NCBI GenBank assembly: GCA_018221025.1
Contig: JAAOXX010000067.1
Location: 1 to 7,795 of the forward strand
DNA: 7,795 nt
Source of the DNA: Candidatus Altarchaeota archaeon
Lineage (GTDB): Archaea; SpSt-1190
Direction: 5' to 3'
Position 1 is the first letter of the stretch. Each line of letters begins with the position of its first letter. The translations under genes were made by a program, and so were the position numbers. Of the stretch, positions 1 to 5,432 are shown piece after piece. The notes under the pieces were generated by a model. The model was not told the DNA's origin and did no database searches. It saw only the letters and a program-made list of their open reading frames with translations.

Positions 1-2
1 CT

Positions 3-470
3 GGATGGCTTTCCATATTTGCATGGTACTTCTTGTTTATTGGCCTCGGCTTTGTAGTTCACGAAAGTTCACATAAATTTATGGCGGTATCTCTTGGAGC
101 GCAGAGTGAATTTAGAATGTGGTCTCAGGGACTTTGGTTTGCAATAATAATGAGGGCAATTGGTGGTCCGATTTTTATTGCACCCGGAGCAACATACTGG
201 TCAAAGTATGGTGCAACAAGAGAAGATCATGGTAAAGTCTCAGTGGCAGGACCGCTGTCAAATTTTGTTCTCGCCGGCATATTTTGGATGGCGGCATGGT
301 TTTTCCCAATTATGGGAATTGGTGCAAGGATTAATCTTCAGCTTGCCATGTTCAATCTTATTCCAATGCCCCCTCTTGACGGTTCAAAAATTATAACATG
401 GAAACCCATATTATGGGGATTCCTATTTGGAGCTTCAATAATTTTACAGCGATTCATTGTAATCGGTTAA
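3..470 (+). CDS. M50 / site-2 family membrane zinc metalloprotease, 5' end outside the window
   Basis: Predicted intramembrane zinc protease of the site-2 protease (M50) family, which cuts transmembrane segments of substrate proteins inside the membrane. The frame is open to the left edge, so the N-terminus is missing; a TTG at 33 is merely an internal codon that could be mistaken for a start. Numbering residues from position 3, the zinc-binding HExxH motif is HESSH at residues 20-24 in a hydrophobic segment. An AGPLSN motif follows at 82-87, and the third zinc-ligand region, with PPLDG, is near residues 123-127. Both catalytic halves are present and the visible part looks intact. Hydrophobic stretches at about 1-20, 45-60, 87-107 and 138-155 fit membrane helices. 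The last 17 bases overlap the convergent gene 454-759. The substrate is unknown. The family call is firm from the paired motifs. Confidence 0.88.
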   Translation, partial: GWLSIFAWYFLFIGLGFVVHESSHKFMAVSLGAQSEFRMWSQGLWFAIIMRAIGGPIFIAPGATYWSKYGATREDHGKVSVAGPLSNFVLAGIFWMAAWFFPIMGIGARINLQLAMFNLIPMPPLDGSKIITWKPILWGFLFGASIILQRFIVIG

Positions 471-759
471 TTGCAGAATCAATTGATGTTCTAACTTGGG
501 CAGACACCCTGCGGGTTTTCTGTTCAATTGAAGTTGCCAAAGATGCAACATGGTCAAAACTATCACTTTCAATTGCAATAATTGCGTGATAATCCTTTCG
601 TTTACTTACGCGTTTTAGAAATACATTAAACTGCGTTATTTCGGCAAGCATAATCTCAAATTTTTCAGTAAGTATTTGAACTATGTCTCTGGAAACTACA
701 CCGGAAGCAAGATGAATCTCAACCATAGCAGTTACACCATCATAATCGAGTACTCTCAC
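454..759 (-). CDS. Small protein of unknown function, possible stand-alone RAM/ACT-like domain
   Basis: I do not recognise this 101-residue protein. It starts at GTG 759, the only usable start after an in-frame stop a few codons upstream; an ATG four bases earlier is in another frame and soon stops. The predicted secondary structure reads beta (residues 9-17), alpha (23-33), beta (35-50), beta (57-64), alpha (66-79), beta (83-90). That is a plausible ferredoxin-like babbab order of the kind seen in Lrp/AsnC ligand-binding (RAM) or ACT domains. No DNA-binding helix-turn-helix is visible. It is probably a real gene because the composition is protein-like, it fills otherwise empty space, and a TATA-like box lies about 25 bases upstream of the start. 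It is divergent from the uracil-DNA glycosylase gene and convergently overlaps the M50 protease gene by 17 bases. The fold is inference only. Confidence 0.6.
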   Translation of the reverse strand: MRVLDYDGVTAMVEIHLASGVVSRDIVQILTEKFEIMLAEITQFNVFLKRVSKRKDYHAIIAIESDSFDHVASLATSIEQKTRRVSAQVRTSIDSAINRLQ

Positions 760-779
760 ACATGAAGTTCACATATAAG

Positions 780-787
780 TTTTAATA
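780..787 (-). promoter_or_regulatory. TATA-like box for the 454-759 gene
   Basis: The minus strand reads TATTAAAA, centred about 25 bases upstream of GTG 759. At that spacing transcription would begin at or next to the start codon, giving a leaderless message. A second AT-rich stretch nearer the gene (TTATAT, about 773-778) is too close to serve. Confidence 0.45.
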
Positions 788-811
788 CGTTGGCGGTTGC
801 TTGCCAGTATC

Positions 812-823
812 AAATAATATAAT
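812..823 (+). promoter_or_regulatory. TATA box for the uracil-DNA glycosylase gene
   Basis: AAATAATATAAT is centred about 26 bases upstream of GTG 844, the classical archaeal TATA-to-start distance. The message would be leaderless or nearly so. A weak purine run (GAAAGGG, 834-839) near the start could be a poor ribosome site but is not needed if the message is leaderless. Confidence 0.55.
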
Positions 824-843
824 CAACCTAATGAAAGGGTAGT

Positions 844-1398
844 GTGACCTTGGACGAGATTGCAAAGATGATACGAAGCTGTGACAAGTGTCCTTTATCT
901 AAGGAAAGAACACAGGCAGTTCCAGGGGATGGAAACCCAAAATCACGAGTAGTGTTCATTGGAGAAGCTCCCGGATTCTGGGAAGACAAAGAAGGAATTC
1001 CCTTCGTTGGCAGAGGGGGCAAACTATTGACAAAAAAACTCGAATCAATTGGAATTTTAAGGAAGGACGTATTCATCACAAATATTGCAAAGTGTAGACC
1101 CCCAGATAATCGACGACCAACAAAGGAAGAGGTCGCGTTGTGTACCCCTTATCTGAACGCTCAGCTGGAAACACTTGCCCCGGAAATAATTGTTCCACTT
1201 GGGGCCACTTCAGGGGAGTTTATTTTCAAAAAGTATGGTTTAACTTGGACGGGTATGCTAAAAGAAAATGGTGTTGAAAAACGGATTAATACGATTTTTG
1301 GTGAGGTGAAAATAATTCCAGTAATTCATCCAGCTGCGGTATTGAGGAATCCACATCGAACAGATATGTTTGTTGATGCCCTTAAGAAACTGATTTAA
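844..1398 (+). CDS. Family-4 (type-4) uracil-DNA glycosylase with Fe-S cluster
   Basis: DNA repair enzyme that removes uracil, mainly from deaminated cytosine, as the first step of base excision repair. The 184 residues carry the family-4 signature: motif 1 GEAPG at 40-44 followed by acidic residues and PFVGRGGKLL at 53-62, the KCRPPDNR segment at 83-90, and the late HPAAVLRNP motif with H162. Four cysteines (13, 16, 84, 100) match the known [4Fe-4S] ligands of this family. Length is typical. The start is GTG 844: an in-frame TGA lies at 832-834, and the TATA box spacing fits this codon; TTG 850 is a less likely alternative. The gene diverges from 454-759 and its last 17 bases overlap the convergent alpha/beta hydrolase gene. 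Nothing suggests loss of activity. Confidence 0.94.
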   Translation: MTLDEIAKMIRSCDKCPLSKERTQAVPGDGNPKSRVVFIGEAPGFWEDKEGIPFVGRGGKLLTKKLESIGILRKDVFITNIAKCRPPDNRRPTKEEVALCTPYLNAQLETLAPEIIVPLGATSGEFIFKKYGLTWTGMLKENGVEKRINTIFGEVKIIPVIHPAAVLRNPHRTDMFVDALKKLI

Positions 1399-2158
1399 GA
1401 AAATCAGACACCGTATTTTTTCCATTTCTAATAAGGTCAGATGGATAAATATCTGAATGCGCTTTTTTCAATACAACTAATTTAGCAAGCCCCGATAAGT
1501 GCTTCTTTATCTCGTCTATAGATGAGAGGGGGTCATACTTTCCCGCAATTACAAGGAGTGGCTTGTCGGTGTAAAGGAGATTCAGACCGCAGTTTATTTG
1601 AGCCTCCATTATCACATCAGTAATAATTGAAGAGGGTCGAATTCCAAGTGAAATGCTCAACACGGCATCCAACTCTTTCTGCGTGGCATTCGGGGACATC
1701 AAAAAAACAAATGCCCTTGAAATCATCTCATGGTACCTAAATTTTCTTTTAATAAGTGAACGGATAAGAATTGAAAAAAATACTTCCATTGGTCTGAAAT
1801 CGGAAACTATTGGGTTCATAGCAATTAAGCTTTTGGAACGTCGGTCTACTCTGTTTAAAACGGAGCAGACACTTGCACCAAGTGAATGTCCCATACAGTG
1901 GTAATGATCAATTTTTAAGTAGGTCATAAGCGACCGAAGTGCAGAAACAACACCATTAATAGACATTCCAAATCCCTTAGTCTTTCCATGAAGTGGTAAG
2001 TCAACAAGAATGCATTTGAAACCTTTTTTGGAAAGTTGTTTTGCAAATGGTTCAAAATTTCTGTGGCTTGAAAGCATTCCATGGACCATGAGCAGGGGTT
2101 CACCCCTACCAACTACCTTGTAGTAGATTTCAGAACCACCGAACTTAAAGTAGGCCAC
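1382..2158 (-). CDS. Alpha/beta hydrolase, substrate unknown
   Basis: Alpha/beta-hydrolase-fold enzyme of 258 residues, probably cytoplasmic since no signal peptide is seen. The catalytic triad is visible: nucleophile S92 in the elbow GHSLGAS (90-96), acid D209 in AGKYDPL (205-211), and H234 in KKAHSD (231-236). HG at 26-27 marks the oxyanion-hole strand. Residues about 121-195 form a helical insertion that likely acts as the lid and sets substrate choice. The family covers esterases, lipases, peptidases and C-C hydrolases, so the substrate cannot be read from sequence. The start is GTG 2158; an ATG two bases earlier is out of frame. It lies 29 bases downstream of the ferredoxin gene on the same strand, so co-transcription is possible, but a TATA-like run at the right spacing suggests its own promoter. 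Its 3' end overlaps the uracil-DNA glycosylase gene by 17 bases. Confidence 0.88.
   Translation of the reverse strand: MAYFKFGGSEIYYKVVGRGEPLLMVHGMLSSHRNFEPFAKQLSKKGFKCILVDLPLHGKTKGFGMSINGVVSALRSLMTYLKIDHYHCMGHSLGASVCSVLNRVDRRSKSLIAMNPIVSDFRPMEVFFSILIRSLIKRKFRYHEMISRAFVFLMSPNATQKELDAVLSISLGIRPSSIITDVIMEAQINCGLNLLYTDKPLLVIAGKYDPLSSIDEIKKHLSGLAKLVVLKKAHSDIYPSDLIRNGKNTVSDFLKSVS
1390..1421 (+). terminator. Possible weak terminator after the glycosylase gene
   Basis: A perfect 7-base inverted repeat (CTGATTT, loop AAGA, AAATCAG; 1390-1407) spans the stop codon at 1396-1398, and six T's follow at 1416-1421. The stem is AT-rich and the T-run is nine bases away, so this is a weak case. It lies inside the 3' end of the convergent hydrolase gene. 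Confidence 0.25.
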
Positions 2159-2179
2159 ATAAGTAAGGAACTCGCATAG

Positions 2180-2186
2180 ATAAAAA
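2180..2186 (-). promoter_or_regulatory. TATA-like box (and possible T-tract) between ferredoxin and hydrolase
   Basis: The minus strand reads TTTTTAT, centred 25 bases upstream of GTG 2158 and starting one base after the ferredoxin stop codon. Position fits a TATA box for the hydrolase; composition also fits a short U-tract ending the ferredoxin message. Which role applies cannot be decided from sequence. Confidence 0.4.
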
Positions 2187-2187
2187 C

Positions 2188-2379
2188 TTACTCTTGAATT
2201 TTAATTGCATCAACAGGACAAACATCTGCTGCCTGCTTGGAAAGCTCTTCTTCTTGCTGTCCAACTGGTTGTTTCTTGACAACACTCTTCATAGTCTTAG
2301 TGTCCAATTCGAAAATGTCCGGAGCCACGGCAACACAGGCCCCACACCCAATACAATCGGGCGTAATCTTTACTTTCAT
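2188..2379 (-). CDS. Single-cluster [4Fe-4S] ferredoxin
   Basis: Small electron carrier of 63 residues. The cluster ligands are C9, C12 and C15 (CxxCxxC) and C54, which is followed by proline (CPVDAI), the standard arrangement. The second cluster found in 2[4Fe-4S] ferredoxins is absent: residues 16-20 lack the matching cysteine, and a middle segment (about 24-46) replaces it. This is the short single-cluster type common in archaea and thermophiles. All four ligands are cysteine, so the cluster is most likely [4Fe-4S] rather than [3Fe-4S]. The ATG start at 2379 sits 26 bases from a very good TATA box. The gene is divergent from the disulfide oxidoreductase gene and followed after 29 bases by the alpha/beta hydrolase. 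Its redox partners are not in the window. Confidence 0.93.
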   Translation of the reverse strand: MKVKITPDCIGCGACVAVAPDIFELDTKTMKSVVKKQPVGQQEEELSKQAADVCPVDAIKIQE

Positions 2380-2400
2380 GTTATTGTTGGATTTTTATGT

Positions 2401-2410
2401 TATAAATATA
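2401..2410 (-). promoter_or_regulatory. TATA box for ferredoxin
   Basis: The minus strand reads TATATTTATA, centred 26.5 bases upstream of ATG 2379, directly preceded by TCGAAG (2411-2416), which resembles the archaeal BRE element bound by TFB. This is the best promoter match in the window and predicts a leaderless message. Confidence 0.65.
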
Positions 2411-2427
2411 CTTCGATTAGTGAAAGC

Positions 2428-2435
2428 TTATAAAT
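2428..2435 (+). promoter_or_regulatory. TATA box for the disulfide oxidoreductase
   Basis: TTATAAAT, preceded by a BRE-like GAAAGC (2422-2427), is centred 23-24 bases upstream of ATG 2455. It lies back to back with the ferredoxin TATA box; the two centres are only 26 bases apart. Confidence 0.6.
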
Positions 2436-2454
2436 TATTAGTTGTTGGCTAAGG

Positions 2455-3069
2455 ATGTTAGATGAGAAAAATCAAAGTGCTGTTAAAGAAATCCTTAGCT
2501 CAATGGAAAAAGAAGTTGAACTCTTACTCTTCACTAAAGACAAGTGTAAATTTTGTCCAATTGAAAAAGAATTACTGGCTCAAATTTCTGAGATTGGAAA
2601 GGTCAAGGTTTCAGAGTTTTCACTTGATTCAAATGAAGCAAAAAAATACGGAGTTGAAATAGCACCAACAGTAGTGTTCAAAGATAAACCGAATATGAGG
2701 ATATCTGGAATCCCCAGTGGTCACGAGTTTAGACCATTTCTGGACACGTTGATTATGGTTTCAAATGGAAAAACCGAGTTAAGCAATGAACTTAAAGCCG
2801 AACTTAAGAAAATTGACAAGTCAGTAGAAATCAAAGTATTTGTCACACCAACATGTCCATATTGTACGAAGATGGTATTTGCGGCACATCAATTTGCAAT
2901 GGAAAACGCTAATATTCAAAGTACAATGGTTGAGGCAACCGAATTTCCAGAACTATCTCAGAAAAACAGCGTGATGTCAGTTCCAAAGACTGTATTAAAT
3001 GATACTACGAGTTTTGAGGGAGCGGTTCCAGAGCATATATTTATCAAGAAAATTTTGGAGTTACTATAA
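2455..3069 (+). CDS. Protein disulfide oxidoreductase with two glutaredoxin-like domains (PDO type)
   Basis: Thiol-disulfide oxidoreductase of 204 residues built from two thioredoxin-fold units, as in the archaeal PDO family (Pyrococcus and Aeropyrum type), which forms, reduces or rearranges disulfides in cytosolic proteins. Unit 1 (about 1-105) has the redox site CKFC at 31-34 and the cis-proline loop APT at 70-72. Unit 2 (about 115-204) has CPYC at 134-137 and a VPKT cis-proline loop near residue 176. No signal peptide is present, so it acts inside the cell. CPYC is the usual C-terminal site; CKFC in the first unit is a less common variant. The ATG start is supported by the TATA box; TTA follows directly, so no alternative start is near. 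It is divergent from ferredoxin, and its last six bases overlap the convergent GDP-mannose gene. Confidence 0.91.
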   Translation: MLDEKNQSAVKEILSSMEKEVELLLFTKDKCKFCPIEKELLAQISEIGKVKVSEFSLDSNEAKKYGVEIAPTVVFKDKPNMRISGIPSGHEFRPFLDTLIMVSNGKTELSNELKAELKKIDKSVEIKVFVTPTCPYCTKMVFAAHQFAMENANIQSTMVEATEFPELSQKNSVMSVPKTVLNDTTSFEGAVPEHIFIKKILELL

Positions 3070-4419
3070 TTCAACCATGTCGTCTCCAACACGTTCTACA
3101 TCTTCTTCTACGAGGTGGTCTCCTATTTGGACCTCAATCATTTCCAGAGGCGTCTTTCCCGGGTTTTGTATCATATGGGCCGCACCCCTCGGAACATAGA
3201 CTGATTCTCCCGGACCTATCACTGAAGGCACGCCTCCAATCTCAATTTGTGCTGCACCCTTAGCAACAATCCAGTGCTCAGTTCGATTATAGTGTCTATG
3301 CATAGTCATTCGTTTTCCAGGATAAACAATTACTTTTTTCACTTTGTATCTACTATCATTCTCCATTAAAGTGAAGAAACCCCAAGGACGATAAATAGTA
3401 GTGTGGTATTTTGCACGCGTGTCCCCTTTTGACTTGAGGTATTTGAAAACTTCTTTGACTCGTTCAGAGCTATGTCTTGAACCAACAAAGAGTGCATCTC
3501 GAGTATCAACAACTATGAGGTCTTTCACGTCGACTAGCCCAACTAATTTGTTTTCTTCACTAATAACAAGGCTATCTTTTGCACCCACATCTAATACTTC
3601 GGTGTTGGTTACAATACTTCCCCCATTATTATCTAAGACTTCAAAGAAACTTGAAAAACTTCCAAGGTCATTCCAGTATGAAGAAATTGGAACAACTGCC
3701 GCCTTCTTTGTCTTCTCCAAAATTGCATATTCAAGTTGAACCTCTTTTATCTTTGAATACGCAGACGCACCTTCATCATGAACAATCATGTGCTCAGGAG
3801 ATAGGAGTTCAACTTCTTTAAGGAAATTCTTTGATTTAGTATAGAGCATTCCCGCATTCCAGAAATAACCATCATCAACATAACGTTTAGCAAGTTCAAG
3901 GTTTGGTTTTTCAATAAACTTATCAACTTTAAAGCCCTTGCCGAGAGGGGCTCCGGGTTTGATATATCCAAGTCCAGTATGCGGACGGTGAGGAACAAAA
4001 CCAAATGAGATGATGTGACCATTTGTTATTGCTTGTGCGTGTTGAATAGAATTTTGAAGCCCTCCATCGTCATCAATACTGTGGTCGCTTGGGAAGACTC
4101 CGTATTCACCCTTCCCAAATTTATGCATACACAATAATAGTGCTGGAAGCGTACTCTTACCTTCTGGTTCAACAACTATCTGGTCCTTGTCCATTTCAAG
4201 TTTCATTGCATCGAGTTGATTCTGTACAATGAATTTGTAACGCTCACCAGTTGAAACCAAAATATCTTCGGGTCCAAATATTGGCAACATTCTTTCAACA
4301 GTCTTTTGGAATAGGCTTGAACCATCAAATAACTGAATGAATTGTTTAGGGTAAGCCTCTCTACTTAAGGGCCACAGACGTGAACCAACCCCGCCGGCGA
4401 GTATAATTGCTTTTGGCAC
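3064..4419 (-). CDS. manC: Bifunctional mannose-1-phosphate guanylyltransferase / mannose-6-phosphate isomerase
   Basis: Makes GDP-mannose for glycans: the N-terminal domain joins GTP and mannose-1-phosphate, and the C-terminal cupin interconverts fructose-6-phosphate and mannose-6-phosphate (type II isomerase). The 451 residues show the nucleotide-binding signature GGVGSRLWPLSR (9-20) with PKQF (24-27), FPSD at 109-112, the FIEKP motif (168-172) and FWNAG (186-190). After a beta-helix-like linker, the cupin starts around RPWG (344-347), with metal ligands H374, H376, E381 and a later H415 in PRGAAH. Both active sites look complete and length is normal. The start is GTG 4419. The gene begins 14 bases after taw1 on the same strand, yet a TATA box inside the end of taw1 suggests separate transcription. 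The phosphomannomutase step is not in the window. The 3' end overlaps the PDO gene by six bases. Confidence 0.94.
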   Translation of the reverse strand: MPKAIILAGGVGSRLWPLSREAYPKQFIQLFDGSSLFQKTVERMLPIFGPEDILVSTGERYKFIVQNQLDAMKLEMDKDQIVVEPEGKSTLPALLLCMHKFGKGEYGVFPSDHSIDDDGGLQNSIQHAQAITNGHIISFGFVPHRPHTGLGYIKPGAPLGKGFKVDKFIEKPNLELAKRYVDDGYFWNAGMLYTKSKNFLKEVELLSPEHMIVHDEGASAYSKIKEVQLEYAILEKTKKAAVVPISSYWNDLGSFSSFFEVLDNNGGSIVTNTEVLDVGAKDSLVISEENKLVGLVDVKDLIVVDTRDALFVGSRHSSERVKEVFKYLKSKGDTRAKYHTTIYRPWGFFTLMENDSRYKVKKVIVYPGKRMTMHRHYNRTEHWIVAKGAAQIEIGGVPSVIGPGESVYVPRGAAHMIQNPGKTPLEMIEVQIGDHLVEEDVERVGDDMVEL

Positions 4420-4433
4420 AGTAATACACTATA

Positions 4434-5378
4434 TTATTCGTTTATAATTCTTATGAAGCGGTCTATTGGTCGACTTCGGTTTTTATACACTACAATGCGG
4501 CTTTTCTTGTCTTCATCCATATATTCAAAATCAAGCCCTTCCATTACTTCTGATGCAAATTCCTTGACCTCTTCGAGTGTTGGTACATTTGAGAGCTGAA
4601 GTCTCTCTCTACTAAAGCCAATCCAAGAATAGCCTTTGAATTCAATAAAGTGTGCATTTGATGCTTCAATAATGTCTTTCCAACCCTTGACATCAACCAT
4701 ATTCATATTTTTCATTAGTGTTATGCGGGAGACTGTTCTTGTTGGAACTGAGGAAAGAAACTTGCAAGAATCCATTAATAATTCCCATGCACCTCGCTCC
4801 AATGGTACTGAAATTCTCTTGTAAAGCTCCGAGTTCGGCGCAGTCAAACTCAAGTAAATCTGAGTTGGTAGCGTCTTCAAACCCTTTAGTGTTTCTGGAC
4901 ATTGGCCATTAGTAACAAGGAATGTTGAAAAAGTTCCTTTTCTATTATTCAGATACTCGATTAGTCTTGAGAGTTTTGGATAAAGAGTTGGCTCCCCACT
5001 TAAACTAATTGCAAAATGTGTCGGCTCAACTGCCTCTTTGAAAAGTTCTTGATTAGTCTTTGGATTGCCTTTGAAACCCATAAGAAGCGCTTTTCGCTTT
5101 TTGATAAGAGATTCAACCATCACTTCGGGTTCAGTCCAGTCGGGATTTTTTGGAATAGTTAAAAACTCAGAAGGCCTCCAGCAGTAGACGCAATTATTAT
5201 TGCAAAAAAGTGTTGACGGTGTAAATTCCATGCACTTGTGGGTTGGAACCCCATAAAATTTTTGTTTGTAGCAGACTCCGCGTCCAGTTATGGCATTTTT
5301 GTTCCATCGGCAAATTTCAACGGAGCCAGTGCCTTCAAAGCGATATCCCATTCTCTCAAATTCAGACGTCTTATTCAC
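4434..5378 (-). CDS. taw1: S-adenosylmethionine-dependent 4-demethylwyosine synthase
   Basis: Radical-SAM enzyme that builds the tricyclic wyosine core on 1-methylguanosine-37 of tRNA-Phe using pyruvate, stabilising codon-anticodon pairing. Numbered from GTG 5378 (314 residues), the radical-SAM cluster ligands are C59, C63 and C66 (CNNNCVYC) and the second, pyruvate-binding cluster ligands are C23, C36 and C49. These spacings equal those I recall for the Pyrococcus enzyme (26/39/52 and 62/66/69). SLSGEPTLYP (126-135) is the conserved SAM-binding segment. Eukaryotic TYW1 has an extra flavodoxin domain; its absence fits the archaeal form. The start is uncertain: TTG 5384 adds two residues, but GTG 5378 sits 27 bases from the T-rich promoter element and is preferred. 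An out-of-frame ATG overlaps it and runs straight into TGA. The gene lies between the large exported protein and manC; no functional link is apparent. Confidence 0.93.
   Translation of the reverse strand: MNKTSEFERMGYRFEGTGSVEICRWNKNAITGRGVCYKQKFYGVPTHKCMEFTPSTLFCNNNCVYCWRPSEFLTIPKNPDWTEPEVMVESLIKKRKALLMGFKGNPKTNQELFKEAVEPTHFAISLSGEPTLYPKLSRLIEYLNNRKGTFSTFLVTNGQCPETLKGLKTLPTQIYLSLTAPNSELYKRISVPLERGAWELLMDSCKFLSSVPTRTVSRITLMKNMNMVDVKGWKDIIEASNAHFIEFKGYSWIGFSRERLQLSNVPTLEEVKEFASEVMEGLDFEYMDEDKKSRIVVYKNRSRPIDRFIRIINE
4441..4448 (-). promoter_or_regulatory. TATA box for manC inside the end of taw1
   Basis: The minus strand reads ATTATAAA, centred 25-26 bases upstream of GTG 4419, within the last codons of taw1. 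The 14-base gap between the genes has no Shine-Dalgarno-like sequence, so an independent leaderless message is the simpler reading. Confidence 0.5.
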
Positions 5379-5400
5379 ATACAATTAGAAAGAAAAAGAA

Positions 5401-5409
5401 ATAAAAAAA
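5401..5409 (-). promoter_or_regulatory. Putative TATA-like element for taw1
   Basis: The minus strand reads TTTTTTTAT, centred 27 bases upstream of GTG 5378 and 21 from TTG 5384. It is the only element at usable spacing. It is also the T-tract of the terminator of the preceding gene, so the promoter call rests mainly on position. Confidence 0.4.
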
Positions 5410-5425
5410 TTCCCCTTTCGGGGAA
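5402..5425 (-). terminator. Hairpin plus U-tract terminator after the exported protein gene
   Basis: On the minus strand a perfect 6-base stem (TTCCCC / GGGGAA) closes a GAAA loop, a GNRA tetraloop in RNA, and runs directly into seven T's. It starts 8 bases after the stop codon at 5433-5435. This has the form of a bacterial-style intrinsic terminator; in archaea the U-tract alone is often enough. Confidence 0.7.
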
Positions 5426-5432
5426 CCATTTA

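Noticed and set aside
33..35. TTG 33 as start of the M50 protease
   Set aside because: The frame is open and hydrophobic all the way to the window edge, which fits a continuing membrane helix, and a start here would remove the front of the helix carrying HExxH.
501..522. Imperfect hairpin (ACCC-TGC-GGGT with outer CAGA/TCTG) downstream of the M50 gene, followed by T's
   Set aside because: Inner stem is only four base pairs, the T's are part of the stem region, and it lies in the middle of the opposite gene; not enough for a terminator call.
828..1079. 83-residue minus-strand frame
   Set aside because: Antisense to the N-terminal half of the uracil-DNA glycosylase, whose motifs in the plus strand are unmistakable.
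3040..3063. AAAATTTT region after the manC stop as a terminator
   Set aside because: Only a four-base T-run with no stem of use; it is also coding sequence of the PDO gene.
3401..3739. 112-residue plus-strand frame within manC
   Set aside because: Fully inside a well-supported manC and antisense to it; Ser/Thr-rich translation with no recognisable motif.
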